Shown here: positions 10,501-16,987 of the stretch, in pieces
How the letters are laid out: every line of letters starts with the position of its first letter
Position numbering within the stretch: the first letter of the stretch is position 1
Assembly: GCA_900771425.1 (NCBI GenBank)
Contig: CAAGNV010000059.1
Coordinates: 1 to 23,714 of the forward strand
From: Bacteroidaceae bacterium
GTDB lineage: Bacteria > Bacteroidota > Bacteroidia > Bacteroidales > Bacteroidaceae
Reading direction: 5' to 3'
DNA: 23,714 nucleotides
Made by a program: the position numbers and the translations under genes
Notes under the pieces: generated by a model
What the model saw: only the letters and a program-made list of their open reading frames with translations
The model's database searches: none
Told to the model about the DNA's origin: nothing

Positions 10501-13500
10501 CTGACGCTGAAGGCAAGAGCGTTGATGCCCAGTCGATGTTCAACCTCACCAATGCCGTCGATAAGGAACACGGATTCCTGCTCACGCTCGACATGAGCAA
10601 CCCTACGGTATGGGACGACAACTACATTCTGATTGATGAAAAGCAGGCTTCGACAACATTGCCATTGACTCTCACCACTGCAGAGTGGAACAAATTGGAT
10701 GCTACTATCCGTGGAGAGTACATTAATGTTACATACGCAAAGAGTGCAACATTTAAATGTAAAGACAATGGTGTATATGGCCAGGCTACTTATGGCAAGG
10801 GCGACATTGTTTCAAAACTTGTTTACGACTCAGAAGCAGCGGTAGAGGAAAAACTGACGGCAGATCAAATAGCAGCGTTGACACCAACCCTTGCTAAGTT
10901 TGAGGCCGCATATGTAACAACTGACTCTTGCGATGTCGTTTATACAAGTAATAGTGAAACCAAGACCGTTACCTTGAATGCGGGTTATCCAATGTCAAAG
11001 ACATTCTATGAATCCATAACATCTGTTTCAGGTATTGATAAGGATGGCAAGCCTGTCACAAGCAAGGAGACTCTTATCAACCGTGCATACATCTGTGTAA
11101 GTACCATTGAGGTTGCAAGTAAGGAATATATTTATCTCAACCAGATTGTGTCTGAAACTGACTACAATAGTAAGTATTATGGTAAGTCATACAACGACAA
11201 GACACTAGGCGATAAGTTCTCTCTTGCATACTACTGCGTAGGTGGTTACGGTGACAATACTGGTGGTAGCTGGGGTGGTAACTACTTCGAAGCGGGTAAG
11301 AACTACTCGGGCGTAGAAGTATGTAAGGCAATTGTAGATACCAAGGACACCGACAAGGATGAGCGCAAGCACTTCTCATTCAACTACGATGCCCTCGACC
11401 TCCTTGTTGCCAACTACAATCCATATAATGGTGCTGATGCCATTAGTCTTATGAAGGATGCTGGTACAACCTACAATGACAAGATCAATACTGACAACCT
11501 GTACGACGGAGAGAATGCTGCAGGTGAGGCATTGCGCCAATTGTACCAGAACTACTACAACCTCGATGTAACTGCTGAATACACGGGTGCAACACCATTC
11601 AACTATTATGCAGATGGTGGTGCTACTTCGTCATATGTTACAATAAGTGCTACTGGCGCCAACAAGACTCTTAACGGTGTAGAATATGAAACCCTGCCAA
11701 ACGAAAGAACAAACTATGTGAAGTTTGCAGTTACTTCTGAAGACTGGGATGAGGGCCATAGCAACTATGTGAAGTACATCGTCAAAGAAACATTCGAGAT
11801 GGGTGGTAACCTTTACAGAGCAGGTTCAGCTCTCGCTAAGGCTGACTACGACAAACTGAAGGCTACTGCTTCCAGCAAGATTGATGTATTGACTATACCT
11901 ACAGATAACGTTGTTAGCGGGGATGCCAACTCATTGTTCTATTGTATCACTCCATACAAGGTGGGTGAAAAGAACGGTTATGTGGGATTGACCACTTCAC
12001 CTTCATTCACTTCAGTCGCACACGATGCTGTTTCAGCAACAACTTACGCTGTTGGAAATGAAGTTCCAAGTGGTACTATCATCCACAAGACCGACTTGGA
12101 TGCCATGGCAAATTATCAGAAGGACTTCTCACTTACAGGTAAGTCTCCAATGGAGGAGGTGACACTGTATGTCCCTGCTAATGCCAACATCAATGATTTG
12201 CTCGAAGACCGTTACGTAACTGCAATCTTCGACTACCAGTATTCAGAACTTGCTGATGACGGATATAGCTACGAAACTTATTCAGAGAAACACATCATCA
12301 ATGTTCGTGTCAAGTTCATGTATGGTCAGCCTAAGATTGGACCTCTCAATGCACCTGATTTGGTTCTCCCTAAGGAAACCATCACTATGGCTGTACCTGC
12401 CATCGAGGAAGGAGCGTTCCCAATCATCAGTGCAGGCTGGATGATTTTCCCAACACAGGAGGACGCAATCAGCCATACCAACGGTACTCCGTTTGAGAAT
12501 GGTCGTCAGCCACTCTACTGGTATCAGAACGACTACTACATCGAGTACTATGCTTCTACTGTGATGGGACCAACATACTCTGCTCCTGAACAGCTTCGCG
12601 TTGCCAACTACCACCGTCTGTCAGAGGTACTGAACGATGGCAACCACTTGTTCATCGACCACCACGATGTTGACCGCAACCCTAAGATTTATATCGATAA
12701 CCGTACATTCGACATCAAGGGACAGGAAGCCGTACCTGCTGCAACAGGCAAGAACGAACTTGAAGCCCTCAAGGAACTCTTTGCACTTACCAACTCTGAG
12801 TTTGGTACAGAAGGCCAAAAGAAGGTAGACTCTAATGGAAAGATTATCCTTCAGAACCACGGACGTGACCTGAACGGATGTAACGGTCTTGACTTCTTCA
12901 TCCAGAGCGATGTTGAAGAAACAAAGCCATGGACTCCTATCGGCGATGGAAGCAGCATCTGCTTCAATGGTAATGTTCATGGTAACGGACATGCCATCAG
13001 CGGTCTTGACAACTCGCTCTTCAACTCACTTTGCGGTAGTGTTTATAACCTCGGTATCATGGGTACATTCACCACTTCAGGTCTTGCACTTTCAGGTTCA
13101 GGCCGTGCCGAGAACTGCTGGGTTTGGTCAACTGGTAAACCGTCATCAGATACCAAGGCTGTGATGGGTAGTATTGATGCAACTGAAAATAAACCAACAG
13201 TTGTCAACTGCTATTATCCTGAGACTATGACCTCGGAAACAAGTAAGTTTGTTGAAGGTACAGGTGTTGTGGCTCGACCTGTAGCAGACTTCCTCAATGG
13301 TCAGGTTGCTTACGACCTCAACCGCTTCTACCTTGAAGCCCGTTACCTGCAAGGCAGCAACGACGCGACAGGTACAGTTGAGAACCTCATCATCAAGCGT
13401 CTGCCTGACGGTACAATCGAGAAGACCGCTCTCTTGGATGAACACAACCAACCTGTAATCGAGGATGGTGATACAATTAAGGTGGCAAGGCAGTATGCTA

Positions 13501-15680
13501 TCAAGTATCTTGAGGCTGATGCTCCTTACCAAGGCTATTACATGGCAGCTCCGACAACAACTGAGGGTAGTCCAACCCCATTGTATTACGGATATGTAGA
13601 GCGCTTGTACGAAGACGGTGACTTCCGCTATGCTGACGGTCTCAAGCCAAAGACTGCTGATATGCGTGAGGTCGCTACCAACGACTGGTTGCCTATCTTC
13701 CCTGATGACTACATCTTCTTCGGTCAAAAGTTGAGTTACAAACTCTACTCTTATGACCATGACTTGCACCCAATGGCTGCAGTCAAGGAGAAGAGTGTAG
13801 AAGTCAACAAGGTCATTGACAACAGCAAGAACGGTCTGTTGACATCTAACCCTGTCACTACGAACCGCATCTACCGTGCTCCTGCTTACTTCCGTGACAG
13901 CAAGTACGGCAAGAGCGCCATCTTCAACTCTACTGCTGCGTTCCGCAGAGACATCAATGTGGCGAAGATTGCAGAACCTGCAACTCCTGAGGATGTAGTT
14001 GAAATTCCAGAGAATGTCATCCCTTGGGACGGCTTCATGATAGAAGGCACATACTATCCTCATAAGGATATGACTTCGGTTGACTTCACTGGTGCCAACG
14101 AAATCGGATGGCAGCGTGGACTCGTCGCTCCTTCATCTGGTAGCGCAAGTAGCAAACTGAAGAAGGCAGGCAATACATATAGTGTGTTCTACCCACCTCT
14201 CCTCGACTTCAACTACCTCGACGATATCAGAGTGGATGGATTGACACGCAACCTCACGGTCTATGGTCCTTACAAGAAAACAAAGGTTGACCCTGCTGAT
14301 AATACGCAGATAATCGATGATACAGACCAACCAGAAACCAAGACATATAATGTAATCTCTGGCTACTTCACTGAACCAAGTTACAATGACTACTTGGATA
14401 TTGACCCTAATGGAGCTACGGATGGTTCATATTTCTGTGTTGATGTATATGAAGCACCATTAAGCATTAAGGGACATGCCATAGCTAAGAACGGTGAAAA
14501 CTACATTGCTTACACCGACCATTACCTGGTTGATAAGGAAGACTTCAATGCTCCTATTGCATATAACATGTATGGTGGTATTAACTCATCCAACACCATT
14601 GCTAATGGCGCAAAGGTTATGTGGTATCAGCGCAAACCTGACAACTATGCAGAAAAGAGCGCGACTAATGTTAGCACAGGATGGGAAGGCGTGAGCATTC
14701 CATTCGCTGCCGACTTGGTATCAACTCAGGATAAGGGTGAAATCACTCACTTCTACTCGGGCAACGACCAGGGCAAGGTGGGCCATGAATACTGGCTGCG
14801 TAGCTATGAAAAGAAAGTAAGTGAAGACGCTGGCGTTGTAACTGCATCGTTCATTGCACCAGTTAGCGATAACTCATATAAACCTCATGGCTACTACAAC
14901 ACATTCTTGTATGACTACTATTATAGTCAGGATGAATTCAAGGACAAGAATGAGGATGAGTATCAGAAGTACTATAAGTATAGGAGCAGCGGTGGTGTAG
15001 CTACTTATGATAACTATCCAACCAACACGGCAGGTGTGCCTTATGTTGCAGGATTCCCTGGCGAAACTTATTATGAGTTCGACCTCAGCGGTAAGTGGAA
15101 ACCAGAGTATCGCGTAGGTGATAAGACTATTGAACCTATCAGCGCTCAGACCATTTCGTTCGTATCTGCAGCAGGTGCTCCTATCGGAGTCAGCGATACA
15201 GAACTTGCAGCTGGTACTACTGCAGAAGGTGGTTACGCATTCGTTCCAAACTACTTGAACGATAAGGTGGCTCAGTCGAAGGGTTATGTCCTCGCATCCG
15301 ATGGCGGCAGCTTCGATGTAGTAGCCGAAGCCAATGGAAAGGCGGTCTATCCGTTCCGTCCTTACTTCGTGCCAGTTTCAAGCAGCGGTGCTAAACCTAC
15401 AACCCGCAGCATTGTTATCGGAGATGCTAAGGAATCGATGTTCGATGTCGAAGAGCGTCAGAAGGCAGATGCTGCCGACGGAGGCTTGACAGTTCGCACT
15501 AAGCGCGGAGGTATCGTCATCACGTCGAACCTCAAGGATGACACTCGCGTAAGAGTATTGAGCGCAAGCGGCATTACCATCGCTACGTTCAGCATCGAAC
15601 CGGGCGAGACTCGTATCGTGCCAATCAATGCTCCAGGCATCTACCTCGTCAACAACAAGAAGTTTACCGTAAATAACTAA
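1554..15680 (+). CDS. Giant secreted VYGGG-repeat protein with type IX-like sorting domain
   Basis: A 4708-residue exported protein, probably a surface-anchored or released adhesin-like fibre. I recognise no named family for its repeats. Seen: an N-terminal signal peptide with a positively charged start (NIFKNLYR), a hydrophobic core and a likely cut after VYA at 39; about 44 degenerate modules with [VIL][YF]GGG[NY] cores between residues 47 and 2465, often followed by xADIxG and then TxVxI.GG, a pattern that suggests a beta-helix; a repeat-poor middle (about 2465-3770); a GLUG-like stretch near 3780-3870 (WTPIGDG...FNGNVHGNGHAISGL); a conserved-looking module near 4375 (GWEGVSIPFAADL) followed by GHEYWLR; and a C-terminal domain from 4642 to 4708 ending in GIYLVNNKKFTVNN, like T9SS type A sorting domains. 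In-frame ATGs at 1572, 1581 and 1593 are alternative starts; 1593 gives the most typical signal peptide. There is no frameshift across 14 kb. Role inferred only. Confidence 0.85.
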   Translation: MANTANMTNMTNTMNIFKNLYRGAATLLAACAFAGNVYADDPVINIGGDVYGGGKQGAVGTANATAGIVRYTAEEAATENESHLVKDANNVEPEGTGYITTYEPGYNPVAAGDINESASPKTGITVTKVNPTETVNGTETNVAMTNVQILDGKIRTVFGGGENGRVYGATSVTVNGANATIGHDEWAGTIHGGVFGAGDGASAVVFGHDLVTIKNGTIYNNVYGGGNQADLIGSTSVILQGGNIFGDVYGGARMADIMGHSYVNIDGANAANNLFVKAVYGGNDIAGSIRVKTNEEKWTWLASTTIATPFTTEAKTVDPNTITIASDGYFSETTYNDPKFSENDAIDKLWNAFVQSTPVKSGIQVFVGNLFGGGNGDYTYTKVTEGFTVSDLYDGTWDATLNDGKGGVAKSTNPVTFTVDNKPLLAKTYLQIKGGTFGYVYGGGNQATVTASTDIYINNADAPCVGMTKEVVERMGLQTSSYTLNSAGTEAVFAQTIDRVFGGNNFADMDIQPNWYLLRGRVNNLYSGGNQGDMTCKDGIFVNVFKNQYNADDPNCMMINNLYGGCRMSDVVPKENGAELTSMPAINKFGYDFKPNYAARVYVSGGTINNVYGGNDISGHVKLGTDVEIHGAVSGDIYGGGNGAYPYTDNKALAEAFPDKWRDYYYDTEGKVTLNVDGTIAGTECTSSNSLDGLNKKRPHVAQSLVHIAGVGRYIAKDKWESKYGTDIGAVVKVDKDGEKTTGVGQLLGKGEMLDVNRVYVTGGVYCGGNSATLKSESSTGTPTATLQIGQCVTIDKVFLGSNGERMVAESLLEQYAAANVDGKGKLARFNLTNSDDMQAYMKGCAVDIMPNITYDNEDRKFTAENLISFTDPYDDKHPGSERIGEEIDVSVDENADMDSEGLNFSTRIGSFFCGGNVGSMTMDGLFDKEFLKFPRELVIFDKVVAGCNNANVPYRNGLNAFYAGGVTGTPDTNIKGDATDPGLKIRIYVPCRFEPRQLVTEIDDAGYVHIVTKDKDNKAVDPEPWSAPIVFSDYGIESDKIGPVQILDRGNIYGGCYASGHVNGSVEIQIKDELCATAQMRAYFGDKPFIGQAVDQDGTAQVVDNMRRYVLNHGWSAFGGGYGKETEIWGNVYMNLDRNAGYINAYGGSQLGFIGKIQRDVNGIYQTETVDIKTTREPTDEERSNSAASPITTPIEVTQTINKYVVEQAGNTYVSLGARIHRSPVSIFGLNAIYGGGYQGIVTGDTHMYAGGGLHYDVFGGACNADIYGSTEVFVGKDRDGNFDNNLQLRHCVYGGNDFGGQVLGTKEHTVNVNGTNQTVTSNTFVQYLGGTIERSILGGSCGLYRYEESYKLTADDLEEFKGKQVMVGDNLLTSTEIAALKAGDEIRLYPDKSSDPLVHAYETLPTLYANLGGWDDAKTTKSNANSYNAVVDIACQEDFKPAEGSTKVPNTILGNVYGGGYGFCDDVARVDMRDSYVVLHGPKSGTTRLADNVYAGGYFSYVENSTLEAVSGQIRTAIFGGTYGTTVDERIAEQNQAKQKADADNYKTQWGSTIPLNSEEYTVLHEVALKHLQNADYTSHSTKVNVYSDLVANQNLDVYGAGDYTGADNTEVNLLGGSVREVYGGSNREGVCLNTVVNVPATSTINMKLLFGGSHGSSPALPCDVRNAVVNFNSSLAVVADSAVFGGNNAYRATRNATIYYDAKAKDVKGNYLTLYGAGNGVGSVAGNTNVFVSGNSIVTHVYGGGNAGQVFAKYDILKSTGTPTTKPTTAPSSSASQTEKDAYSAALADYYAWNDATDYDRYKLHSMEQTKMSYGHWYLTEEPHHTFIQLADGAQVMGSVFGAGRGETSNVVGKTFVECNGATVAGDIFGGGYAGNVRKMLPSDTGYPVDGEGKPVDYELAVAHSKTTNPDFYVATNIDMNGGQVRNIFGGGYAGVVGGTYDPSYDPTGTAQPGNPTALYDYTTDTDLNEVLKVKDYTAQTNVNIGTEYGKPVADASGNQPGEKDYIPTYAALTHSWGEPNIAFSVYGAGDRGAVFGDSRTTMYNGYVGYDYRKYTAAELAAMSDAERVKYNSTDSYYIERLKANDTDTKNLMKEDGNVYGGGFGEEARVRHTVVTLYNGQIRNSLYGGGEMSAVGWGFVRKDTETNELVKDKISQVGSTFVEMYGGKVNNDVFGGGRGYSYDNNGEMMYGTKYMTDGFIFGKTDVNIYRGTIGTDESIKEANGAHGNVFGGGNIGYVYSGDGEPAAATTTTTTEAITKGYYYNQAGKLTEDTRVNVTAYGKSKVDNLEITYDVVYHPGFTVPNIIMERMRADLALTTPNNTYSSWELVDAEGGSQEVSTSPITGFKLSDYVDQDNRAIKDFQLTDNTPFMKDDYIPNEALNVLTNIDTRWASIDDSGITIRNAVFGGGNVSKGSDKVYAFANTVFGNSTASIVDVFCRDLIDVGKEGLGGLYGDGNLTFVAGYRELNVTNYGTDYFSLPAMVDFSTGEGVSDYEKLTARQKAFYIAKYMCNNQIILNEGEENEITYRVGEIILSDEFNKLPQEYQTINGTNETDKYWTQTEAIINEGRYLNTLQRADYCGLKGSRLVMKGAMDRAQVGNTEVDFTEYTINRVGEISLNQCAGKRDNNKSIHGSYFGIYNVVKYLGSMSSDKSFVTGLSDPESGIEASAVRTTNSTKAEDAVNGQTFFEWKIDKYNLKNRNNGTSPNKVALASGVYLELVREPEDESKATTKDYGPIIGVVELDLLNVTPGEGGGFVYAENNHGKPTFSAEKSYASVLSDANYHLKTCRAYSYDNSNIIPEYNGVETSGNFVHSSKRIVDDCFPVAGNLNQEVHYWYLKGDFYVYDQLISAYTGNAATYNSELNIPLDINGKINPKLRLQNVLPGLYASPAAFEYDYRNEKSDSLDIIFNGVIKRYGQNDPISYWDWYNIPTASVAKLQDNFVLQTYTCREDVTVGGTTYHRGQAILPAAYAELDGKTGTDAEGKSVDAQSMFNLTNAVDKEHGFLLTLDMSNPTVWDDNYILIDEKQASTTLPLTLTTAEWNKLDATIRGEYINVTYAKSATFKCKDNGVYGQATYGKGDIVSKLVYDSEAAVEEKLTADQIAALTPTLAKFEAAYVTTDSCDVVYTSNSETKTVTLNAGYPMSKTFYESITSVSGIDKDGKPVTSKETLINRAYICVSTIEVASKEYIYLNQIVSETDYNSKYYGKSYNDKTLGDKFSLAYYCVGGYGDNTGGSWGGNYFEAGKNYSGVEVCKAIVDTKDTDKDERKHFSFNYDALDLLVANYNPYNGADAISLMKDAGTTYNDKINTDNLYDGENAAGEALRQLYQNYYNLDVTAEYTGATPFNYYADGGATSSYVTISATGANKTLNGVEYETLPNERTNYVKFAVTSEDWDEGHSNYVKYIVKETFEMGGNLYRAGSALAKADYDKLKATASSKIDVLTIPTDNVVSGDANSLFYCITPYKVGEKNGYVGLTTSPSFTSVAHDAVSATTYAVGNEVPSGTIIHKTDLDAMANYQKDFSLTGKSPMEEVTLYVPANANINDLLEDRYVTAIFDYQYSELADDGYSYETYSEKHIINVRVKFMYGQPKIGPLNAPDLVLPKETITMAVPAIEEGAFPIISAGWMIFPTQEDAISHTNGTPFENGRQPLYWYQNDYYIEYYASTVMGPTYSAPEQLRVANYHRLSEVLNDGNHLFIDHHDVDRNPKIYIDNRTFDIKGQEAVPAATGKNELEALKELFALTNSEFGTEGQKKVDSNGKIILQNHGRDLNGCNGLDFFIQSDVEETKPWTPIGDGSSICFNGNVHGNGHAISGLDNSLFNSLCGSVYNLGIMGTFTTSGLALSGSGRAENCWVWSTGKPSSDTKAVMGSIDATENKPTVVNCYYPETMTSETSKFVEGTGVVARPVADFLNGQVAYDLNRFYLEARYLQGSNDATGTVENLIIKRLPDGTIEKTALLDEHNQPVIEDGDTIKVARQYAIKYLEADAPYQGYYMAAPTTTEGSPTPLYYGYVERLYEDGDFRYADGLKPKTADMREVATNDWLPIFPDDYIFFGQKLSYKLYSYDHDLHPMAAVKEKSVEVNKVIDNSKNGLLTSNPVTTNRIYRAPAYFRDSKYGKSAIFNSTAAFRRDINVAKIAEPATPEDVVEIPENVIPWDGFMIEGTYYPHKDMTSVDFTGANEIGWQRGLVAPSSGSASSKLKKAGNTYSVFYPPLLDFNYLDDIRVDGLTRNLTVYGPYKKTKVDPADNTQIIDDTDQPETKTYNVISGYFTEPSYNDYLDIDPNGATDGSYFCVDVYEAPLSIKGHAIAKNGENYIAYTDHYLVDKEDFNAPIAYNMYGGINSSNTIANGAKVMWYQRKPDNYAEKSATNVSTGWEGVSIPFAADLVSTQDKGEITHFYSGNDQGKVGHEYWLRSYEKKVSEDAGVVTASFIAPVSDNSYKPHGYYNTFLYDYYYSQDEFKDKNEDEYQKYYKYRSSGGVATYDNYPTNTAGVPYVAGFPGETYYEFDLSGKWKPEYRVGDKTIEPISAQTISFVSAAGAPIGVSDTELAAGTTAEGGYAFVPNYLNDKVAQSKGYVLASDGGSFDVVAEANGKAVYPFRPYFVPVSSSGAKPTTRSIVIGDAKESMFDVEERQKADAADGGLTVRTKRGGIVITSNLKDDTRVRVLSASGITIATFSIEPGETRIVPINAPGIYLVNNKKFTVNN
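8307..8324 (+). repeat. (ACT)6 trinucleotide tract inside the giant gene
   Basis: Six perfect ACT codons encode a run of six threonines after three alanines, directly downstream of the VFGGGNIGYVY module. A 3-bp unit keeps the frame when it slips, so copy number could vary the linker length without inactivating the gene. Confidence 0.8.
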
Positions 15681-15704
15681 CGAATAAACTAAACATCAAT
15701 CCAT

Positions 15705-15733
15705 GCAGCCATGCCCCACAAAGGCGTGGCTGC
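15705..15733 (+). terminator. Hairpin after the giant gene, overlapping the longest RAYT frame
   Basis: An 11-bp stem (GCAGCCATGCC with GGCGTGGCTGC, one T-G pair) and a 7-nt loop CCACAAA, 24 bp after the TAA, followed by TGATTTTAG. Strength and position fit an intrinsic terminator, but the T-run is weak (four T). Because it lies beside a RAYT gene, it might instead be a transposase recognition hairpin. It covers the ATG at 15711, so a transposase start at 15756 or 15777 is more likely. Confidence 0.5.
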
Positions 15734-16865
15734 TGATTTTAGACAAAGAAAGGTCATGCACGAGATAAACCACAACATGAAACGCCGCCAGAATGAACAC
15801 GACTATTCGGGCAGGTGCATCTATATGGTGACTATTGAGACGGAAGGACGCAGGGCTTTGCTTGGGCGTGTGGTAGGCGAATGTGCCGAAACGGCACATG
15901 TGGAACTGAGCCCTTTAGGCCAAGAAGTGGAACGTGCATGGTTGCGAGGCGGTGAGATATATAAGGACAAAGGAGTTCGGCTGATTACTCATCAGGTGAT
16001 GCCTGATCACTTCCACGGATTGCTGTTCCTTACGAAGGAGGGAGAGGTGACACTGGGGCAGGTGGTGAATGGGTTCAAGGTGGGGAGCAATAGGGCATAC
16101 ACCCAGCTGACGAACAACCAATCGCTGGGCAGTGAGACGCAGGAAGGAAACTCCGCCGCAAGGCAGCGGAGCACCGAACAGATCACTGACCCACTGAATC
16201 CTGCCCCCGTTGTGTGTGCGCCCGCCATGCGGGTGCAAGGTGCTTCTACTCCTCCTAGTGGCCCACACAACGCACACGGCCTCTTGTGGACGCATGGCTA
16301 TCATGACAGGATTCTTACCCATGCTGGGCAGTTGGAGGTGCTGAAAAACTACATCCACGATAATCCTCGGCGTGCGTGGGTTAAGCGCATGAACCACTCT
16401 TACTTTGCACAGCATAAGGTTCGGGTAGGTAAAACTACTTTCAACGCTATAGGTAATGATTCCCTGTTGCGTGCCACCAATAAAGTTCAAGTTCAGGTGT
16501 CGCGGCAGTATCATAGACCTGATGCTCCAGAGTCTGCCAGACGTGAATGGGATTCAATACGTGAACATTTCCTGCAATCAGCCCGTGATGGAGCCGTACT
16601 GGTAAGTCCGTGCATCAGTAAAGGAGAACAGGAAATCGCACGCATCGCAAAGACTGAAGGGCTTCCGTTGATTGTGCTGCTTGAGAATGGCTTTTCAGAA
16701 CATTATAAACCCGTGGGTGCCTATTTTGATGCATGTGCAGAAGGTCGTCTCTTGATGTTGGCGCCATGGGAACATCATACTGAACACCGTGCCATCTCAC
16801 GCAACCAATGTCTGCAACTGAATGCAATGGCAAAGGACATAGTTGACAATTTATATGTAATATAA
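15711..16865 (+). CDS. REP-associated tyrosine transposase (RAYT, Y1/HUH family) with extra C-terminal domain
   Basis: A single-strand-specific transposase of the IS200/Y1 type that, in the RAYT class, cuts and spreads REP palindromes. Seen: the HUH metal-binding motif His100-Phe-His102 in QVMPDHFHGLLFL, an N-terminal strand CIYMVTIETEGR with following LGRVVGE, and the candidate nucleophile Tyr214 in LKNYIHDNPRRA, the usual tyrosine before the I..NP signature. Two oddities: residues about 134-190 are a Pro/Ala/Ser-rich insertion between the HUH and Tyr parts, and residues about 278-384 form an added domain (AVLVSPCISKGEQEIARIA, then LPLIVLLENGF and GRLLMLAPW) with a Rossmann-like, faintly DprA/SLOG-like alternation. 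RAYT proteins without such additions are usually nearer 150-250 residues. The frame is intact, so it may be active. The given start is the longest; Met16 (15756) and Met23 (15777) avoid the hairpin at 15705-15733. Confidence 0.85.
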   Translation: MPHKGVAADFRQRKVMHEINHNMKRRQNEHDYSGRCIYMVTIETEGRRALLGRVVGECAETAHVELSPLGQEVERAWLRGGEIYKDKGVRLITHQVMPDHFHGLLFLTKEGEVTLGQVVNGFKVGSNRAYTQLTNNQSLGSETQEGNSAARQRSTEQITDPLNPAPVVCAPAMRVQGASTPPSGPHNAHGLLWTHGYHDRILTHAGQLEVLKNYIHDNPRRAWVKRMNHSYFAQHKVRVGKTTFNAIGNDSLLRATNKVQVQVSRQYHRPDAPESARREWDSIREHFLQSARDGAVLVSPCISKGEQEIARIAKTEGLPLIVLLENGFSEHYKPVGAYFDACAEGRLLMLAPWEHHTEHRAISRNQCLQLNAMAKDIVDNLYVI

Positions 16866-16904
16866 TAGAATTACAGGCGTAATATTGAAAAGTTGGCGAA
16901 GACG

Positions 16905-16935
16905 TTGGTTGTTTGGCGAAAAAGTCGTACCTTTG
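16905..16935 (+). promoter_or_regulatory. Bacteroidota-type promoter of the glycogen cluster
   Basis: TTG at 16905-16907, 20 bp, then TACCTTTG at 16928-16935, a full match to TAnnTTTG. Predicted transcription start near 16942, about 45 nt before the ATG of the glycogen synthase gene. No terminator is evident between the genes up to galE, so it may drive all three. Confidence 0.65.
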
Positions 16936-16987
16936 CACGCAGTTTCGACGAGATTGATATATTACTGATTACGAATCAAGCGCAGCG

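Noticed and set aside
13146..14063. 305-codon open frame on the - strand
   Set aside because: Antisense to the conserved late part of the giant protein, with Val/Cys/Arg-rich shadow composition and no family features.
1554..15680. Idea that the giant frame is several genes joined by sequencing error
   Set aside because: One frame stays open for 14 kb with consistent codon use, one signal peptide at the start and one sorting domain at the end, as expected for a single protein.
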